Assembly (NCBI GenBank): GCA_012032575.1
Contig: JAAUSP010000274.1
Location: 1 to 9,533, forward strand
Length of the DNA: 9,533 nt
Direction: 5' to 3'
Source of the DNA: Anaerolineales bacterium
GTDB lineage: Bacteria > Chloroflexota > Anaerolineae > 4572-78 > J111
Each line of letters starts with the position of its first letter. Position 1 is the first letter of the stretch. Below, one piece after another: positions 6,379-9,533 of the stretch. The notes under the pieces were generated by a model, which did no database searches, was not told the origin of the DNA, and saw only the letters and a program-made list of their open reading frames with translations. The position numbers and the translations under genes are program-made.

Positions 6379-8232
6379 CAAATTTTCCATCTCATCAGTA
6401 TGTCTTCGTTTCAATCGCTGAGTCTGGCGCTGGGTTTGGCTTTGTGGCAGCAGCCGACTTCGGCCCGACCCCAGTGGCTCACCTTTGCCTTTCTGATTGC
6501 GCTTATCTTGACCCTGATTTTTTCAGGGCGCGTTTTCCCGGCCCTGGCCTTAAGTGGCTAACCGAACTCCTGAGCAATAATCTGATCCTTATCGGCTTTT
6601 TAGCCACCACCGGTTTGTTTTTTGTGCTTTTGTTCAATCTGAATCCTTTCCCCTTGATTCGTAGCGGAGCCGAGGCGATGGGTCTGAGGCAATTGGTCAA
6701 TTTTGACACCGCTTTTGCCGACGGCCTGCCTGATGCCGTCGCTGATAATATCGAAGTGGTCAGCGTAATACGGGCCGATACCGACACCGACGGTTTTGAG
6801 GAATGGGTGGTATTTTACCTGTTCGATAAACGCGCCCGCAACAGTCCGATCCACGGCGCGGTGTATGATAATGATCGGGGCAAACCCCCGGTTATTTTTC
6901 CTTATCAGCTCCAGGCGCCTGACCGCAATTACTTGAGCGAACAACAAGTCTTTGGCCCATCGCTCACCATTCAAAATCTGGCCCTCGACCGCAATGGACC
7001 GGACGGGACCGATGTCCCCGAACTGGTTGTTCAAGGCGGCAATGAGTTGACCGTTTTCCGTTTCCGGCAAAATTCTGAGCCGTGGGATTCTCCGCAGGAT
7101 TCGCCGGCCCGCTACCAGCCGATTGGCTTCTTCCGGGGGAGTGGTGGGGTGACGATAAACCTCAATGAGGGCGCAAACGCTTATGGTCAGGTTACAGTGA
7201 TTGATCGGAACGGTTTTGAGCGGAGCCAGCTTGCCATTCGCTCCGTTTACGGGTTGGTAACAGGTCCCGATGGCAATCAAACTTATCTCAATCCCATTCC
7301 GCCATTGGGGGGTGTGGGCGGACCGCAATTAGCCGCCCCCGTCCTCTCGACCGTAGATTTTTACCCTACGCCGCCTGACGATTTGTTCAACACCCCTTTT
7401 CCTGAGAAGTTGGTGTTAGGCTTTTATGCCGCTACCTGCGGTGGCGGTGATGGCACTTTATGCAATGCCAACACCACCAGTTCCAGCCTGCTCTGGCGGC
7501 CCGACGCCGATACCTCGCTGAGTAGCTTTTTAACCGGCGATGCCCTGGCTGCCTTTAACAGCAGCAATCCCGGCTACTTTGGCTTGCCCGCTTTTGACGG
7601 TAACAGTGGGATTAGCGTGGCTCAACTTCGTTATTATCCTCAAACGGAAACCGACCCGGATTTGTTGGAGACCGGCGGCGGGCGCGATGTCGTCACCGGC
7701 GAGCAGGGCCAGGTGGGGTTGGTCCAGATTACCTTCAACGTCAATGGTTCGGCTTTGCAGGAAGCCTGCTACCAGACTCAATTGACCGCCGGGCAGTGGA
7801 AAATTTCTCGCCGTTTGGCCACTTCGTGCGCGGAGCCGCCGCCCCCACCTCCGCCGCCAACTGTTACCCCGCTGCCCCTCGCCGACTCCCCTCCCCCCCG
7901 CGGTTGAACCATCTCCTGAAGCCGGCTCACTGACGTCGCCGGTGTCTCTTATTCAGGCTAAAATTACTGCCCCGGCCGCAGCCGCTGTGTGCGAGACAAT
8001 TCTATTTTCTGCTGCCGGTTCGGAGCCAGCGGGACAACTTGCCGGCTACGATTGGAATTTTGGTGACGGCAACACCGGCAGCGGTCTCAACCTGTCCTAC
8101 CGCTACCCTGCTCCCGGCGTTTATAATGTCACCCTGACCGTCAGAGACAGCGCTGGGCAGGCAGGTCCTCCGGCTACCCAGACCATTACCATCAGTCCAT
8201 CAACTGCGCCGTCCTCTCCCTCGTGTAGTTAA
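6376..8232 (+). CDS. Membrane-anchored extracytoplasmic protein with C-terminal PKD domain, two frame breaks
   Basis: Corrected, this is one protein of about 618 residues. The N-terminus has two or three hydrophobic segments: about 11-25, 34-58 (WLTFAFLIALILTLIF) and 70-92 (LILIGFLATTGLFFVLLF). A polar domain of roughly 380 residues follows that I do not recognise; it contains an acidic RADTDTDGFEEW stretch reminiscent of calcium-binding or FG-GAP loops, though one copy proves nothing. A proline-rich linker (PPPPPPPPTVTPLP) leads to a PKD domain from about 523, with YDWNFGDGNTG and GVYNVTLTVRD. PKD domains are beta-sandwiches of surface proteins, so the bulk should lie outside the membrane. 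The frame breaks are one A missing at 6552-6553 (ALALKWLTELLS restored) and one C too many in the C7 run 7893-7899, which otherwise separates the PKD domain. If the breaks were real, three short proteins would result. The function is unknown. Confidence 0.75.
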
Positions 8233-8233
8233 A

Positions 8234-8318
8234 GCCTATCCCAAAACCCGGCAGCAGCGGCTCCCACGCCGCTGTTAGTCGGGCGTGGGAGTCCGCCCCA
8301 CTGGTTTTCGGATAGAGG
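8234..8318. repeat. Two-tier palindromic intergenic element
   Basis: Outer arms CTATCCCAAAACC (8236-8248) and GGTTTTCGGATAG (8303-8315) pair at 12 of 13 positions. Inside them CTCCCACGCC (8261-8270) pairs perfectly with GGCGTGGGAG (8282-8291) over an 11-base loop. A competing stem GTGGG/CCCAC (8285-8289 with 8297-8301) is possible. It begins right after the PKD-protein stop and has no T-tract. It fits a REP- or MITE-like element, and could serve as a 3' processing or stability structure. Confidence 0.65.
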
Positions 8319-8362
8319 TTATGGGTTCTCCCCCTTGATGTGGATAAGGACAGGGGCAAAGA

Positions 8363-8391
8363 TTGTTAGATTCAGCAACTTCTGCTAAAAT
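8363..8391 (+). promoter_or_regulatory. Promoter of the zinc-ribbon gene
   Basis: TTGTTA (8363-8368), a 17-base spacer, then TAAAAT (8386-8391), preceded by TGC, which makes it an extended -10. The predicted start near 8398 leaves a leader of about 50 bases. AAGGA at 8432-8436 precedes ATG 8448 by 11 bases. Confidence 0.55.
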
Positions 8392-8447
8392 TGGCCCGCG
8401 TTTCGGCCCTGCCGGGCGTAAATCTTGCTGCAAGGAATGAAACAACC

Positions 8448-8955
8448 ATGAATTGCCCAAATTGTGGCGCTGAAAATGAAGCCGGCGCGCGTTTTTGTGT
8501 CGAGTGCGGCGCGCCGCTCGAAACCCAGGTCAACCTGCCAAGTCAACCCCCGGAAATGGACGACATGGACGATGATCGCACGATCATGTCCAGCTTTGGC
8601 CGGTTGGCCGAAGAAGCCAAAACCGTAGCCGTCACCCAGGAACAACTGGCGGCGGCTGAAGCTGAAGTCGCTTCCGCCTTTGAACGTGGGCCGGAACCGG
8701 AACCGATTCCGCCCGCCCCTCGGCCCATCGGCGGAAGTGGTGGGAGTGGGGGCGTGGCGGCAGCTTTGGCGGCGGCAGCAGCGGCGGCCAAAACTGGGAT
8801 GACGGCCGGACGGAAATATCATCATTGCCATCGTGGTTCTCGTTGTGTTATGCTGTTGTTGTTCAGGTCTCGTTGGTATTAGTGTAGCGTTATCGGGGGA
8901 GTTCGACGAGTTGTTGGAGACCAGTCTTCTGACTACGCTTCCTTATTTTATGTAG
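8448..8955 (+). CDS. Zinc-ribbon protein with one C-terminal transmembrane helix, one frame break
   Basis: The N-terminus MNCPNCGAENEAGARFCVEC is a double-CxxC zinc ribbon (C3, C6, C17, C20) of the type that starts many small bacterial membrane proteins. An acidic, low-complexity middle follows (DDMDDDRT, a proline run, a GGSGGSGG linker, poly-alanine). In the raw frame the protein then ends in a basic tail at 8880. In the frame reached by removing one A from 8814-8816, a perfect membrane segment follows (NIIIAIVVLVVLCCCCSGLVGISVAL) and a short acidic tail to TAG 8953-8955, about 168 residues in all. Two missing bases, an A near 8790 and a C near 8803, would give the same result. I infer that the membrane form is real. 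The likely topology is cytoplasmic ribbon, membrane helix, short outside tail. Function unknown. The start is ATG 8448 rather than the earlier in-frame codons. Confidence 0.72.
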
Positions 8956-8998
8956 TCCCTTCGTTTCCGCTATCCATCACCCCCTTAAGCCAAAAACA

Positions 8999-9031
8999 AG
9001 ACCCCCGGTATCCCAAAGACACCGGGGGTTT
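8999..9031. terminator. Bidirectional intrinsic terminator between convergent genes
   Basis: ACCCCCGGT (9001-9009) and ACCGGGGGT (9021-9029) form a perfect nine-pair GC-rich stem. On the + strand TTTAATC follows. On the - strand the tail reads CTTGTTTTTG, a better T-tract. It lies between the zinc-ribbon gene and the opposing TPR gene and can end both transcripts. Confidence 0.85.
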
Positions 9032-9043
9032 AATCATATAGAT

Positions 9044-9090
9044 GGAGTCCGAAGCTTGCTTTGGCTTTTCCAAACCAAGGTTTGGACTCC
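9044..9090. repeat. Long hairpin near the TPR gene 3' end
   Basis: The arms 9044-9064 and 9070-9090 (21 bases each) match at 18 positions around the loop CTTTT. The outer GGAGTCC/GGACTCC is perfect, and one of the three mismatches is a G-T wobble in one orientation. It sits between the terminator and the TPR stop codon. Its GGAGTCCG octamer also occurs at 8288-8295 in the other palindromic element, which may hint at a common family. Confidence 0.65.
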
Positions 9091-9105
9091 TCTCTCCACC
9101 CTATC

Positions 9106-9533
9106 TCATTTCAACTGAAGCTGAACCTGCCGATGTTTATGCTGACGGGTGGCCTGTTCGTACAGGGCCAGGGCCAGTTCGCGTTCGCCGCGCTGCTCGT
9201 AAATAGCGCCCAGGTTGTGGTAGGGCCAGGTGTAGGCCGGGTCCACCTCGATGGCGTGCTGGTAGGCGGTAATGGCCTGATCGGGCCGGTTCAAGGTATT
9301 ATACACATTACCCAGGTTGGTCCACGAAATGGCCTGATCGGTCGTCGGGCCGGGCAACTGTTCGATTACCTGGCGGTAGAGGGTTATGGCCTGTTCGTAA
9401 TCGCCCAGTTTTTCATAGACCAGGCCCAGGTTGTTGTAGGGCCAGGCATAATCGGGGGCCCAGTTCGGATGGCCTGGCGATAGGCCGCAATGGCCTGATC
9501 GGGTTGCTTCAAATCATCATAAATATCGCCCAG
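9106..9533 (-). CDS. TPR-repeat protein, C-terminal part, frame break near 9454-9468
   Basis: The gene runs from the right edge to a stop at 9106-9108. About 140 residues are visible as four tetratricopeptide repeats of the common 34-residue kind: LGDIYDDLKQPDQAIAAYRQ, NNLGLVYEKLGDYEQAITLY, TNLGNVYNTLNRPDQAITAY and HNLGAIYEQRGERELALALY. Each keeps the small/hydrophobic positions of the TPR helices. The tail is short and basic. Between the first and second repeats the frame changes; adding one G to the run or removing two bases (giving AIELAPDYAWPY) restores a standard repeat junction. TPR arrays are protein-interaction scaffolds. The N-terminal effector, if any, lies outside the window, so no function can be given. 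It is convergent with the zinc-ribbon gene. Confidence 0.85.

Noticed and set aside
8745..8790. GGC-rich stretch as a functional trinucleotide repeat
   Set aside because: It encodes the glycine/serine linker and poly-alanine of the zinc-ribbon protein in frame; ordinary low-complexity coding sequence in high-GC DNA.

Overview
The window reads as a piece of a high-GC bacterial chromosome. The best guess is an environmental Chloroflexota (Anaerolineae/Ardenticatenia-like) genome from a metagenome. This rests on the general protein flavour, the zinc-ribbon and PKD architectures, and intergenic spacers full of short palindromes. No rRNA, tRNA or lineage marker gene is present, so the assignment is an impression rather than a result.

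Layout from left to right on the + strand: the C-terminal two thirds of a bifunctional homocysteine S-methyltransferase / methylenetetrahydrofolate reductase (to 1143); a hairpin built from 7-nt repeats; a NuoE-like [2Fe-2S] subunit with an unfamiliar N-terminal domain (from 1252), running into a NuoF-like NADH:FMN/[4Fe-4S] subunit (to 3407 or slightly beyond); the ATP-dependent protease Lon (3614-6017); a 358-base spacer with two palindromic elements, an operator-like dyad, a promoter and a 5'-UTR hairpin; a membrane-anchored extracytoplasmic protein ending in a PKD domain (6376-8232); another palindromic element and a promoter; and a small zinc-ribbon protein with one membrane helix (8448-8955). 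A bidirectional terminator then separates this from a convergent TPR-repeat gene on the - strand that runs off the right edge.

The dominant fact is that almost every gene is broken by one-base frame changes. In each case family-like or composition-consistent sequence continues in the new frame, and nearly all breaks sit in homopolymers (G5 at 95, T4 at 556, A5 at 777, CC at 2240, A6 at 4410, AA at 6552, C7 at 7893, A3 at 8814, and the G/C runs near 9454). A chromosome does not normally decay lon and its neighbours this way while sparing every catalytic residue. The economical reading is homopolymer-length sequencing error, so I annotate intact genes with corrected frames. The same caution applies to the apparent NuoE-NuoF fusion, which one extra C in a C5 run (2139-2143) could create.

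Functionally, the first block may link NADH oxidation to one-carbon metabolism, because a diaphorase pair (NuoE/NuoF) follows the MTHFR gene with no other complex I or hydrogenase subunit in view. This is inference from context. Lon and the genes to its right look like independent transcription units. I see no convincing new defence, mobile or CRISPR system.
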